Position numbers and translations under genes: made by a program
Origin: Glandiceps talaboti
Lineage: Eukaryota; Hemichordata; Enteropneusta; Spengelidae
Direction of reading: 5' to 3'
NCBI RefSeq assembly: GCF_964340395.1
Contig: NC_135553.1
Span: 27,137,449 to 27,201,448, forward strand
DNA: 64,000 nt
Shown here: positions 41,895-53,868 of the stretch, in pieces
Layout: each line of letters starts with the position of its first letter
Numbering within the stretch: position 1 is the first letter of the stretch
Notes under the pieces: generated by a model
Databases searched by the model: none
Told to the model about the DNA's origin: nothing
Seen by the model: the letters and a program-made list of their open reading frames with translations, nothing else

Positions 41895-44800
41895 CCAACT
41901 ACATGTATACTATTTTACATGTCACCATCAACTTTTTCTGAGATTTTCCAGTGTAATTTGTCACATCTTTCTGAAATTACATGAACTTTGACAATTGCAC
42001 AATGTACATTCTATGAACATCTCATTTGATGAGACAACTTTACTCCAGATAGTTTATGAACATCTCACATCTCATTTGATATGACGATGTAACATCCAGA
42101 GAGTATGAGACAGCCACATGCAGTGATCCTGAACAGGCATGGTGATCACGACTCCATAATGATAGGACTGTGATGCAGAGTCAGGTACAACAAAACAAAC
42201 AGTTACATGTATCACACCACAGGCAGTACATGTAGCTATTCACAAGTTTTATCAATCTTGACTGGGTTTCCAGGTCTTGCCAACCGAGTGTCTAAATTCC
42301 ATCCTAATGTTTTTTGAAAGTCTTTGTTAAAACTACAGAGGAAGGCCAAGTACATACATGTAATAAAACAGTTTTGATAATCACTAAGTCTTGTAAGAAA
42401 GATTTGACCATGTCATCATGTCCCCTTATGCTGGGTGAGAATAATGAGTAGAATGGAACTTTGCATGCTATATTTACATACATGTACATGTATGTTAGAT
42501 CGGTGAGGTAGCCACAAGGACATATTTGTATGTCACCTACATTGTAGGTGTCACACAATTACCAAACATTGATTCTACAATTCACACTGATGGAGTCTTT
42601 AATCATATCAATTAATACCTATTGGCTTTACTTTGGGTACATTATAATGTGATTCAAATAACAAAAAATACACTGAAACGCCAGACTTACATGTACATGT
42701 AGAATTTCATCTAAAATTTTGTTTTGAAGACAGCACATGTACATTGTACATATCATAAAGTTCACAAGAACTGTTAAGCCTAATCTAAAATTAATGCTTA
42801 TTACCTTCAATTTGGTAAACAACATAGATTACAAAGTGACTCTGCAAATATGAGAGATACAACAAAACCAGAATTGTTATTTCATTAAATTTGCATAGAG
42901 CTCATGAGAACTCATGACAACTGCTGAGTTTCAATTCATGATGGCTATCTTCTGATGTCCACATACAAATGTACAGGTATTGGTCATTTCCTTAGAGATT
43001 ACAAAGCTCCAATAGCCTGATCTCAAATACATGATATCCATAAAGGTGAAGTACTGAGACAAACTTTGACATTTACAAAAACAATTCACAACCAAAGTAG
43101 ATCTTCCACCAACAATGAATGAAAGACTGACAAGAGCTACTTGAAAAAATGTTCAACAGGAAAAATATCTGTCATTCTCAATCTCAGGTGTACCAGAGAT
43201 TACTAAGTTGAGATGAAGACTATCACTGCATTCAAATTTAATTAAATGGATTAGGTATGCGTTGACATTTGAGGCAAAAAGATTTGATGAATTCTGATGA
43301 GGATGTTTGTATGTATCTGTACAGGCTTTGATTTATCAAGTGTTGCAATCATATCATTGTGCCTGGAAGTTCTAACTTATCTATATCACCGCTACTTTAC
43401 TAGCCATGTGCCCTGGTTCAACTGATAATAAATATTTCATGAACAGATTCAAATATGCTAGAATTGAACATTTCACAGTCTGGGTTAGAGTACATTCATT
43501 GTGTAACTGACTTTTACTGTGTGTGTGTAACAATAAGTGAATACAAAGCAAGGTAATAATTATTAAATCGTAACAATATTCATCTAGTTAAAAGACAGTT
43601 AAAATGTTGTGTCTTTTGAATGTTTTCAAATGGCTGTGGTTCTCCCATAAATATATCATGTAGTGCCACACCATGTTTGAGTCAATTCCCCTGACAGTGA
43701 TTACACTGTAGATATGCAGTCCAATCACACACTACACTGCCAATAAGTTTACTTGACACAGTGTTATCAAACCTTTAGGTTTTCTTGGTTTACTACCATT
43801 CCACAAATTTCATGTAGAAAATGAATGCTTGAAACAAGAGATGTAGTTATATTATGGAAAAACAATTTATTGATATTTTCTTTTGTTGTCTATGGCTCAC
43901 TGAACAATAGATAGCCACACATGGTTATTATATCAATGTAGAAAGGATTACAGTTACAATTTATGAAATAACCTGACACTTTGACAGTGTGTAATCAATC
44001 TCAATTTGAGGGATTTAATGTATCAAAGTTTGTCAATCACCAAGTTGAAGTGTATTATTTCAGTCTCAGAGAATAGAGTCTGTGTACTGCATCTGTATGC
44101 AATGATCAATCCCTTTTACTACAGTATTACATCAATGATTTGTGGTCACTACTTTTCATTCACAGCTGTGCCATTTATTCTATTATCCATACAAGAGGAA
44201 GTGACTACTTAAAAAGGATGGTTTTATTATTATTTTAAAACATTTCTAGTCAGAAATGAGTAGGTTTGATAATACAGCCATCAAAGCATGTATGTTACCA
44301 ATGAGAATACAGAGTACAAAACTCAGGTTAAATTCATGCTGACAATATCAATGGTTTTTAATTAAACACTTAGAATTGAAGGTACTACTCAATCATCCCA
44401 ATGCATCATTTATTTACATTTCAAAGCATTTCTGTCAAAAATGGTAATTTTAATCATGAAAAATTGCCTACGTTGGAAAACATGCAAAAACATTACCCTC
44501 AGTAAATGTTAGTTGTTATGGTATATAATAGCCACAGTACAGTACTAGTACAACTGGTGACACAGAGTTAACACTCACTGAATATTGCACCCATATTTTT
44601 GTATTCAGGCCATCATCATTACCGTTACATATTTCTTAATAGATGAATTGACAATGGCAATTATTTCATCCAACCTGTGATTTTTTGTACTGTCTGATAA
44701 CAGTAGCTACATGTATATATATGCGTGCTGTTTGTTATATAGCAATGCCATTCACAACTTTTATCAATGCAGTGAGTGTCATTTTTGTTGATATCATTAG

Positions 44801-46469
44801 TATTAATGGTCATTGTGATATCTTTGAACTGAGAATTTTCTGAGATATTTTGGGAAGATTAACTATAAGCTTGTTGTATTAGAGAAGGTATGCAATGGAC
44901 ATTTGTCATTTCAAGTCATGACAGCTTGAACCTAACGAACATTCGATCAGAAAAAAAAACAAAGGATAATGAACCTAAATGCATTATAAGCATGTCTACA
45001 TGTATCTATGTACATGTACATGCAGTTATACCAATGTTTACATTGTCTGATAAGTTTGTCTAGCCACTGTACCAATGGTATGGGTAAAGCCATCACCCAA
45101 AACAGTTCTGTCTATTCCAGATGAATAAATATTACGTGTTCTTTCTTTAAGTTCCTTCTCTTGGTGATTAAACATTTTATTGGCTTGGCTATCTCTCACT
45201 GTGCAATTTCTATTTGTTTTGTCAGTTTGCCTTGGGGGAAGACATTGCACCATATTGGCATCAAATAAAAACAAACACAGGAAACCCAGGCTATTTAAGG
45301 ACAGTGGCATCTCTTTACAATTTGTGGTTTTTAAAACAGTGGCAGCCAATACAAAATCAATAAGCAGTTGTTGGTAATATAAGGAGTGTGACTATATATA
45401 AAGTAACCATGATTACACTGGGTATTATGATATAACTGTCTACTGTGACACAATCTGATTGTCATTTAGCTGTTATCACCATGTGTGAACATTCTTTACA
45501 GGTAACCATTCCTGAGGCTTTACATTGAAAACAATCACTTAATAGGATACAGAATTTGTAAAGGGACAGCCATGGTTCATAAAGACTTTCAACTATTATC
45601 TCCTTCAGTGATTTGCTCCATCAGACACTCTTGTTAAAACAATGTCTGGTTGGCGGATTTCAATTTTCCCCACCACTTCATCAGACAGGGACCCTTTCAA
45701 ACCATAGTCATTTAATTCAAGTGATTTATTCTTGTTCTTTGGACTCACTGAGTACTAAATACACTATAGCCTTTCAAAGGACTTTTTTCCCCTCTCTCAA
45801 GTTTTAATTTATAACAGTTCAACCACTTGTAAACTATTTCTGAAACTACTGTGTCAATACAGTGAATGCCTCTTGCTCTAATTCCTCCCTTACATTGTAC
45901 ATGTATCTACCTTGTGGCATCAATACCAACTATAGTCAATCATCATCACTATCTATTAAGCCATTATTTTTCCTCTTTAAAACCTTCCATAATCTATTAG
46001 CAACAAAGTAGTCTTTGCTGCACTATTTTGACCAAGGTAACACAGTAAACATGTTATGTTCTCATGCTGAACCATAACATTTTGACTGTAACCATAGACA
46101 ACACAGTCAAAAGACTCTAAAAATACTGTGATTTACGTAAGTTCAATAATACCTTCTACAATTGTTGTCTAGCTACTACTTGGCATTCAAGCTATTCTAG
46201 ATGTTACTACTAAGACTGTAATATCTGATTCAGTAACGGCAACGGCGGTTTATAAACATGTCTGCTTCAAAATAGTATTAACCACAGCTCAGAGTATATT
46301 AAGACTGATATAGTGAACTATCAGTTTGGCTTCTACAGATAAAAACCACAAAATAAGCTACACTATCAACTTACAAAACTTGTAATAATTACCAGCACTG
46401 AAACAATTCATGCAAACCTACACGTACATTTCTAACTTTTTACAATGATCTACTGCATGTATTGTTCCT

Positions 46470-46540
46470 GTTCAGTGCCATAGAACATTACACCGTATTG
46501 GATTTTTGTGCTATACAAATTCTTTTGATTGATTGATTGT
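46470..46540 (+). mobile_element. 3' tail of a SINE/LINE-like retroposon
   Basis: The sequence acattacaccgtattgg...ttgtgctatacaaattctt ends in ttgattgattgatt. This 'GCTATACAAAT + (TTGA)n' ending is common in animal non-LTR retroposon tails. Only the tail was recognised; the 5' part is absent or too diverged. Confidence 0.5.
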
Positions 46541-48259
46541 GTCTATTCTTAATATTATCAATACAATTAAGTTGTGATGAAAAAGACTACTGAGGTGCAA
46601 AACTACAATTTAAACAATTTTTTGTGTTCATTTACTGTCTGCAGATTAATAATGATGAAACAATTTTTCTTAAAAAAGTGATTACATTTTTAAACTGACA
46701 ATATTTTGATAAGCACAGATCTCTCATAATTGGCCACATTACATTCAAGTCCTTTTAACTAAATGTTTTCCATTATATTCACTTCACTACATACAATGTA
46801 ATACCATATCTTCCTGATAAACAATTGAGCCAAAACATGTTTCCTCTATTAGACCTACAACTTCCTGATTTCTTTTTCCTGTTACTGTTATTTCCCTAGA
46901 CTAGAAGTAGCTTATTGCTACTACATAGTAAACATTATTCTTAGTAGAGACGTTTGAAATTTTTTGCCACGGGGCAAATTAATTTCCTAGATCTAAATTA
47001 CATTACTCCTTCTTTATACATTGCTATTAATAACATTAAGACCATATACGCTCAGATGGCACATCACAGAATTACAACAGTTAAGATTTATTCAGAGTCA
47101 AACCAAGCTTTGTAATAGCGACAGTTGTATTTGCATATGCTTTTAACTAATTTTGGGGACTTGGTCATGATAAAAAGACAAGAACATCTATAGTAAGCAT
47201 GCAACCAATCAGTCATTTGAAGTTAAGCACATTTTACTCAAGAACATTTGTTAAGCTGGTCTTATTGATATTAACATCATATTAGTACAATTTCATGGAT
47301 GAATGAAAACAAATGGATAATATAATAATCACAAGGTCAACACTGCAAATACTAACAGCATTTATATGATCAAAAGAAACACTGAAAAGAACTCTTTTCC
47401 ATGCAATATATTTTGATATTATGATAGTGACAAGGCTTTCATTGAGTGAAATATTCATAAACATGTCAGCATATTAAATGTCATAGTAACTGTTAAAAAG
47501 GGTAGAATACAATAACTTGGCAATCACTTCAATGGCACTGTCATGAAAGTAGTCATGGTGGACACTTGAAAATACAGAAATATAATTTCATTGGTGAAAT
47601 TAATTCTGATAATTTCATAATTGGTATGAATCGTTACTGAACTCTATCAGACATCATTATTTGCTATTATGATGAAAATGATGGCAATTTAAACATCACC
47701 AGTACACAAGACTTAGTTATCACATTTTTATTTCTACACTCATGTGGATTCAAGAATTGATATCGTTACAAAATTGATGTTCATTTTATTGGTTTAAATA
47801 CTGTGTTCTCTTTAAAATTCTGGAACTTAGACATAACAAAAATATTGTGGTTCCAATTACGCTCAATTTTAGAATAGGTGGGTAGGTAGATTTTTGTTGT
47901 TGATTTTTTTTACATATGCGAGTGTACAGGTAGTTATGTTTTCATTGTCCATATGTCTGTGTTATTGGTTTCTTCTCATCAGATGTACATGTACAGCCAT
48001 TACAGAACAGTTTTATATTGTCTTTCTAAGTTGATGTCAGTTTCCACATCCACTATTTCTTGCGAGACTTCACAATTTCACGATTTTGTTATTTTTTCCT
48101 TTAATACGTAACAAAATTTAGGGTCGACGTGAAAAACTAGGTGGGGTTGGCCGGGTAACCGGAACCAAACATTTTTTTAGGCCTTATTAGAAAATTGAGG
48201 AAGAAGATTGGGAAGACGGAATCGCCGTCATGTGCTGTCATGCGAGTTTGAACATACAA

Positions 48260-48793
48260 TCACACGTATGTTAAGAATTCCGCCTTAGTACGGGAAAATA
48301 TGCACTTTCTTCCCCCATGACTAACCAGGTGGATCCATTGGTGACAAACAGCATTGATAACGTCACACCTTCCCATTGTTATACGAGAGAGTCCTTGACT
48401 TTGGGATGCTACCAACAACCTTCCTGCCTTTGAAAAGATCAGACTTTTAAGTCGCGGTGACGGTGGGAATTTATGTGTCATGAATGCTTTCCAAGCTCCC
48501 CGTGTTACGGTATTAATGTTGTTACATACACTCTGATTCAAAATACAAAGCATAGTTTGACGTCCAATGTTCGGATTGCAGACATAGCTAAAAGTAAGAA
48601 AACACTCGTTTTCGAGTATGAACCTACTTCTAAAAATAAACATTGTGCTACGACTATTGTTCACTTTGATAGACACGTAAACATCATGACCGAGCGTTAT
48701 CTTCGCCAGTAATAATCCTAAACTTCGTTTTAATCCCTGGCGCTCCACCCTTGGAAAACATAATTTATACCCGTCTGGAGGGCACAATGTCAA
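48260..48793 (-). other. 177-codon open frame of unknown status
   Basis: An uninterrupted minus-strand frame from ATG (48793) to stop (48260) in the CpG-richer part of the window, inside Caskin-like intron 1. At 177 codons it is the longest frame in the window not explained by simple repeats. It has no recognisable domain, no low-complexity sequence and no obvious signal peptide or membrane segment. It could be an orphan or alternative exon, or merely reflect higher G+C. An overlapping 79-codon plus frame exists. Confidence 0.2.
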
Positions 48794-49135
48794 TAAATGG
48801 GGATTTTTTTAGTAATATTCGTTTACACGTGTTGTTGGTATTCAAACATTTGGCAGCGTTGGTGCAAGGGTCCCGAACTAAGTTCACCCATGCATATGTC
48901 TATCATGTGTATCACATATTAGTTGTCATTCACGTCGGCTACGTTTAATTCCTAACTAAGCAATCGGCCTCAATGATGAGTGTTATACAGAAATCTGTCC
49001 CACAAAAATAGCACCGACTGTAAAGGCGGTTGAAGAGATACTTTGAGGACTAAAAGAAACACCGTCACAGTGGACGGACAAAGTACATGTACTCGAAATC
49101 AAAAACATACCAAAGAATTCACAAACATAACTTAC

Positions 49136-49226
49136 TGGGTTTGCATTTCAATTTTGCCACAATCCTTTGAACTGAAGCCAAATCTTCGTTCTTCACAGCT
49201 TGTAACAACTCCTGCTCTTTCCCCAT
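49136..49226 (-). CDS. CASKIN: Caskin-like gene, first coding exon
   Basis: On the minus strand ATG at 49226-49224 opens MGKEQELLQAVKNEDLASV followed by QRIVAKLKCKP, ending at A|gtaagt (phase 1). Vertebrate CASKIN1 and CASKIN2 begin with nearly the same MG(K/R)EQ(E/D)L...AVK residues and a QxLVAK-type helix before the first ankyrin repeat. Caskins are multidomain scaffolds: ankyrin repeats, an SH3 domain and paired SAM domains; mammalian CASKIN1 binds the synaptic MAGUK protein CASK, and fly Caskin acts with the receptor phosphatase Lar in axons. Only residues 1-30 are encoded here. ANKS1-type proteins share the MGK(D/E)QELL start, but the AVK...VAK residues and exon 2 favour Caskin. SPATA20 reads divergently about 0.8-4.2 kb away. 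Confidence 0.78.
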
Positions 49227-49981
49227 ATTTATTGATTGCGTAAATCACAGACCGCGGGAAAATGTAACGAGTAACCACTGCACCGAGCCGTCCTGCTACA
49301 CGGTACAATTTGTTTCCTTTACTCAATATTGCCGACGAGGGTATTTCCAAACTCCGGTAACTCGTAAACTTGTTGAATAAATGTCACAGGCAACCGATAC
49401 CACAGCGCGAGTAGTACACATTACGCGACTGTTCCAGTTGATACATATAACGGGCTTTCATCCGTACGTGTATGTAGTAAATCGCATTTGGAATTACAGC
49501 TGTGAAATAGAATTGTTGATGTGCAAATTACAACTTCGGATTTCTCAAGGGAAACTCTCGTCATTTCCTGACGAGCTTTGGCGCACGCGTAAATTTTAGC
49601 CAATCAACGAGCTCTTTACACCCGGCGAAAAGGTAGTCTCGGTTACCCAGACTCTCACCTCTGGGGGCTCTTCTACGAGACCACTCAAACGAGCTGGGTG
49701 GTCTCATAGAAGAGTCCTCAGACGAGAGTCTGGGTAACTGAGACTAGGTGAAGGGGCAACAATGTAATTAATATGTTGATAATAGTAGAACAAAATTCGC
49801 TAAATATTGTTCTTATGAAATCGATAATAATGAGAGATAAACTCATTATATATATTAAGTATAATCATTAATCATTTTTGAATGCTCTTTTGTAAAATTT
49901 ACGTGAAAATAATATTAATGTTAATAATACTTTGAAAACACTTTGTAGTACAAATTCAAAAATCAGCTGCCAGATGTAAAC
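49227..49981. promoter_or_regulatory. CpG-richer divergent 5' region
   Basis: From about 48.1 to 49.7 kb CpG dinucleotides are clearly more frequent than in the surrounding AT-rich DNA (for example ccgcggg, gcgcacgcg, cccggcg). The region lies between the Caskin-like start (minus, 49226) and the candidate first SPATA20 exon (plus, 49982). I infer a shared or bidirectional promoter. No specific core promoter element can be assigned by eye. Confidence 0.4.
49634..49746. mobile_element. 113-bp palindromic element (MITE-like)
   Basis: Left arm tagtctcggttacccagact...cttctacgagaccac pairs with right arm gtggtctcatagaagagtc...gagtctgggtaactgagacta. Each arm is about 48 bp with a few mismatches, and the loop is about 14 bases. 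The ends are flanked by aggtag and ctaggtg. Foldback structure without coding capacity, sitting inside the divergent 5' region. Confidence 0.8.
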
Positions 49982-49995
49982 ATGGAGGCATGTAG
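49982..49995 (+). CDS. SPATA20: Candidate first coding exon of SPATA20
   Basis: ATGGAGGCATGTAG|gtatgt: an ATG in good context (aaacATGG) followed after 14 bases by a strong 5' splice site. Splicing to the acceptor at 53408 (ctttcag|g) gives [12 protein letters not shown] joined in frame to the Met at 53431. The Arg/Cys-rich, nearly acid-free start would suit an organellar leader, but that is inference. The site lies beside the CpG-richer region, where a transcription start is expected. The alternative is that translation begins at 53431 and any upstream exon is noncoding. Confidence 0.35.
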
Positions 49996-50784
49996 GTATG
50001 TATCTTCAACGCCAAAGCACCTAACTTTCTTACTCACTACCAGTTTCTGCTAAGTTGTGTATGAGAGTATTTACACACAGCATTTTCCCTGAGAGACAAA
50101 CATGGAATACTGTCAATCTTCCATAACATTGTTGCGATCGACGCTTTAGTGCATATAGTGACAAATTCAGCGAATTGCTAGTTCGACTGCTCATTTGATG
50201 GCGCTGTTACAATTTACATTTGAGTCATTGACTTGAACCGTTTCACATGTTTCATGTACTATGACACAAGTGACCGTGTTTATCTTTAAATAACACGATT
50301 AACGATGTGATAGTTGAACTGAGGAAGGGACACTAGAAAGTAGAGTGATAATAGTGTACATAGATAAAAGTGTACATCTGTCATGTATCAAAGAAGGCTA
50401 TGTACTACATTGGGAAATAATTTTTGAGTTTGTTGTATAGCTTAAGTTTGTATGACTTTATTGCTAGCTGATGATGCTCTATTAAAAGTTTGTCAGATAT
50501 TAAAAGTTTGTCAGATATCTGAAAACACTTTTGAGTTTACATATTGACATTTTTCAGCTTAACTTATTTTGTATGATAATCAATTTAGTCCCAAAGTGTG
50601 TGTTTTGTAGCCAACTATTTTAGTCTCAAAGTGTGTGTTTTGTAGCCAACTATTTTACCTAAACAGTCCATAATGTAATCCATTGTAGATTTTGCTCAGA
50701 TCTTAGAAGTTCATTGTTGTCAACAACCTCATATCTTTACAAATAGAACCATTACAAATGTTAGGCATGTGGCATATAGATGGT

Positions 50785-51862
50785 GATGGATCATTTCGTC
50801 CCAATTTCAACTCGCCCCTTCAACTTGCCCCAAGATTAACTCACCCCATTTTCAAATCGTCTCAGTCCCTTTCAATATCATGTAGTATTAGTTATTTGCA
50901 GATCTTTGCAATATGATTTAACAAGTGCATGTACGAAAATCGGGAATGCACCGATAGTTCTAAGCCTACATGCAAAATATGCAGTAAAATGCAGTAAAAC
51001 TAAAAGCCTATTCTCTGGCTATTTGTGTCCAGTGTTCATCATGATTTCCATCATCAAGTACAGGGTTTGGCAGGATGAATTCCTGGAAGCCAGTGAAGTT
51101 GCAGTAGGATTAGTGTGATGTGATCATGATTGTGTTTCATTATTTAGTTAAAAATATACAATGTTGGGGTAGATTCAAAAACACTGTGTGTACACTATAT
51201 TGACTTTCAATTTGGTTTATCCCTCTGTTCTTTTAGTAGGAAAACCAGGCCTTTATAATAGATACTGAAAAATACAACAAACAATTAGCCCACAATTCCA
51301 ATGCACTGAAATTGGGGTGAGTTGAAATTGGGACAAAGTGATCCGTCACTGTGTCAGCTCGCCCCAATTTCAACTCACCCCAGTTTCAGTGTATCAGATT
51401 TGTGTGCTAATTGTTTGTTGTATTTTTCAGTATTGTTTTAGTATCTGTTAACATTAAAGGTCTGGTTTTCCTACTAAAACAAGAAAGGGATAAACCAAAC
51501 TGAAAAGTCAGTATATTGGATGTACAGAGTTTTTTACATCTAAGTATCGTAACGTCTTTTATAACTAAAATAGTTGCACCCATAAATCATATTGCAAGAT
51601 CTGCAAATTATACTATTTGATTTTGAAAGAGTGGGACGAGTTTAAATTGGGACGAGTTGAAAATGAGATGAGTTGAAAATGGGACGAGTTGAAAATGAGA
51701 TGAGTTGAAAATGGGACGAGTTGAAAATGAGATGAGTTGAAAATGGGACGAGTTGAAAATGAGATGAGTTGAAAATGGGACGAGTTGAAAATTGGACGAG
51801 TTGAAAATGAGATGAGTTGAAAATGAGATGAGTTTAAATTGGGACAATATGAATTGCACCCC
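50785..51862. mobile_element. Large foldback element with repetitive ends
   Basis: Terminal inverted repeats: left about 50785-50865 (gtcccaatttcaactcgccc, then caactcaccc-type 16-mers) and right about 51634-51862 (the complement, expanded to a minisatellite, ending ttaaattgggacaatatg). Inside them, ttgcagatctttgcaatatg (50896) pairs with catattgcaagatctgca (51589). The central arms of about 140 bp (51197-51340 and 51352-51505) pair across a small loop at tgatccgtcac. The left arm has about 220 bp without a partner. No transposase frame; a nonautonomous DNA element is the likely class. Confidence 0.7.
51634..51846. repeat. 16/32-bp minisatellite in the right end of the foldback element
   Basis: Alternating 16-mers gggacgagttgaaaat and gagatgagttgaaaat form a 32-bp unit repeated about six times. 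The left end of the element holds only a few diverged 16-mers, so the expansion is one-sided. Confidence 0.93.
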
Positions 51863-53408
51863 ATATAGACTATGGCATAATATTGAATGTTAGCTTAGGT
51901 GTTCAACCGTGTTGGGCCTGCAAGTTATACATGTACATGATATGCCAGTAATTTTGTAAAACTTTTTGAACTTGAAAGTTGTATAGGTAAAACATGTATC
52001 ATAAATAGTTCTATAATTGTGGTAGTAACAAATGTGGGCACCTCAGGTATACTTTATCTATTACTGCCCTTAGCAAAAACCACTATACAATGCAATAACT
52101 TTGGCAATCACATTCCATACCTTACTACATGTGATGTTATTGATTTCAGCTGTGTCCTCTCAACACTCGATTAGACTTTGAGTTCAATATATTTTTGAAG
52201 AAATCACCATGTGACCTGATCAATGAGGAGAGTGGAGCTGTGCAAGGCCAGTAGACAGGATTAGCCAATCACAAAGGGAAAGATTTCATGATGGATTTAG
52301 ATGTACATCAACATCATGTGTTGAGCCCCAATATTACATAAACTCATAATCTATTATTATATTAGGTTTTGAATACATAACCAAAGGGCAAAATGTCTAA
52401 GTGGGTGGTGAGAGGACATAGTGAAAGGGTCACAGTCTAAACTAGCTCTAACATTGCCAAAAAGGCTTAGTGTAGATGTTAAAATTGTAATGCTATCAAA
52501 CATGATGTAGACTATAGAATAAGATTGGTGCAAAGATTGTTCTAGTTTCACTATTGCAAACCTGAATCACAACAATGACATCAAACCCAGACATGATGTT
52601 CTACTAAAATATCATTTCCATCTTTCCAACAGTTCTGGTTGGCCGATACAACAATCATCAGAGTAAGAATGTGATACTATTCTGTTGTAATGCTTTCACT
52701 TGTTGTCCGTTCATTGACTGCCAATGGTAGACTACCAGTAGGATTAATCACTCCCATATTCTGTTCAACGTCCAAATATTCCAGACAGTGTATAACAAGG
52801 TATGTCACATCATATACAAGCATTTCTTACTTGTACATTCAAGAATAGACATCCACACCTGGGCTCAAGACTCTTACATATTAGAGGAGCTATAAGGATT
52901 ACATATTGGAACATTCTCTTGTTCTGGACCAACATTTTGTTTAATGCGACCAGAAAAATAGTTATCTGACATTTCAAACTGGGACTTTAAGTTTCAACTT
53001 GTCATGTTTTTAGACCACAGGGGAATTCCAAAGACCGAAGGTTGTTTTTACACTTATTGCATGAAGAATTAGCCTTTGGAAAGACTATCATATGAAACTA
53101 AGTTCAATTTAAATAATGAAACACATGAAAATGTTTGAACTAGAGGAAGTGTTTATTGATATCTAGATTGGTGGAATGTCATATTTTCCTACATTGGCAT
53201 TAAGTGATGGATTGTTAACTTTGATGTATTTGACAAAGTTTCCATAAAGAAAGTAACCCATCTATTGATATGTCAACATCCTGGAAGCAACACAATGACA
53301 TTTTTAATCTATCCATTTTGTTGCCATATTATAAATGGAGGATATTTTCCATCATTATTGATTGCATTCACCTCTTTCCTAATATATTACCTGTATGTAA
53401 TCTTTCAG

Positions 53409-53537
53409 GTTGTGCTTTAGCTGTAGAACCATGGCAACCGGTGGAGATGGCTCTGAGAGTGGTCCTAAACATGAGAATAGGCTGGCAAAGGAGAAGTCTC
53501 CATATCTTTTACAACATGCACTTAATCCAGTTGACTG
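53409..53537 (+). CDS. SPATA20: SPATA20 exon (first certain coding exon)
   Basis: Acceptor tctttcag|g at 53408, ATG at 53431, end at GACTG|gtattt (53537, splitting the Trp codon). From 53431 it encodes [20 protein letters not shown] followed by [16 protein letters not shown]. The KSPYLLQHA(x)NPVDW segment is the hallmark N-terminal motif of the SPATA20/YyaL (DUF255) family, conserved from bacteria to animals. Bases 53409-53430 are 5' UTR, or coding if the exon at 49982 is used, since the frame stays open through them. Compared with human SPATA20 the segment before the motif is short. Confidence in family assignment is very high; the true start codon is uncertain. Confidence 0.93.
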
Positions 53538-53631
53538 GTATTTATTCTGTCATTCTAGTTAGCACAACTGAATTGATAAGGTTCACTAGTGATATATATA
53601 ATGGCAAAGTGTCTGTCTGTCTGTCTATCTA

Positions 53632-53666
<35 letters not shown>

Positions 53667-53689
53667 GTCTGTCTGTCTGTCTGTCTATC

Positions 53690-53764
<75 letters not shown>

Positions 53765-53782
53765 GTCTCTCTCTCTCTCTCT

Positions 53783-53868
<86 letters not shown>

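Larger units (their letters stand above)
41638..49135 (-). other. Caskin-like gene intron 1
   Basis: A 7.5-kb intron inferred from the two phase-matched exons (donor A|gtaagt at 49135, acceptor ag at 41638). It is AT-rich and mostly unique and holds a short hairpin (41851-41894), a retroposon-like tail (46470-46540) and many TACATGTA-type motifs. A 103-codon minus frame at 45038-45349 has a hydrophobic stretch (SLGFLCLFLF) but no known family. Confidence 0.55.

Noticed and set aside
45038-45349. 103-codon minus frame with a hydrophobic segment (SLGFLCLFLFDA), possible secreted peptide
   Set aside because: No family resemblance, no processing sites in a convincing arrangement, and located in Caskin-like intron 1.
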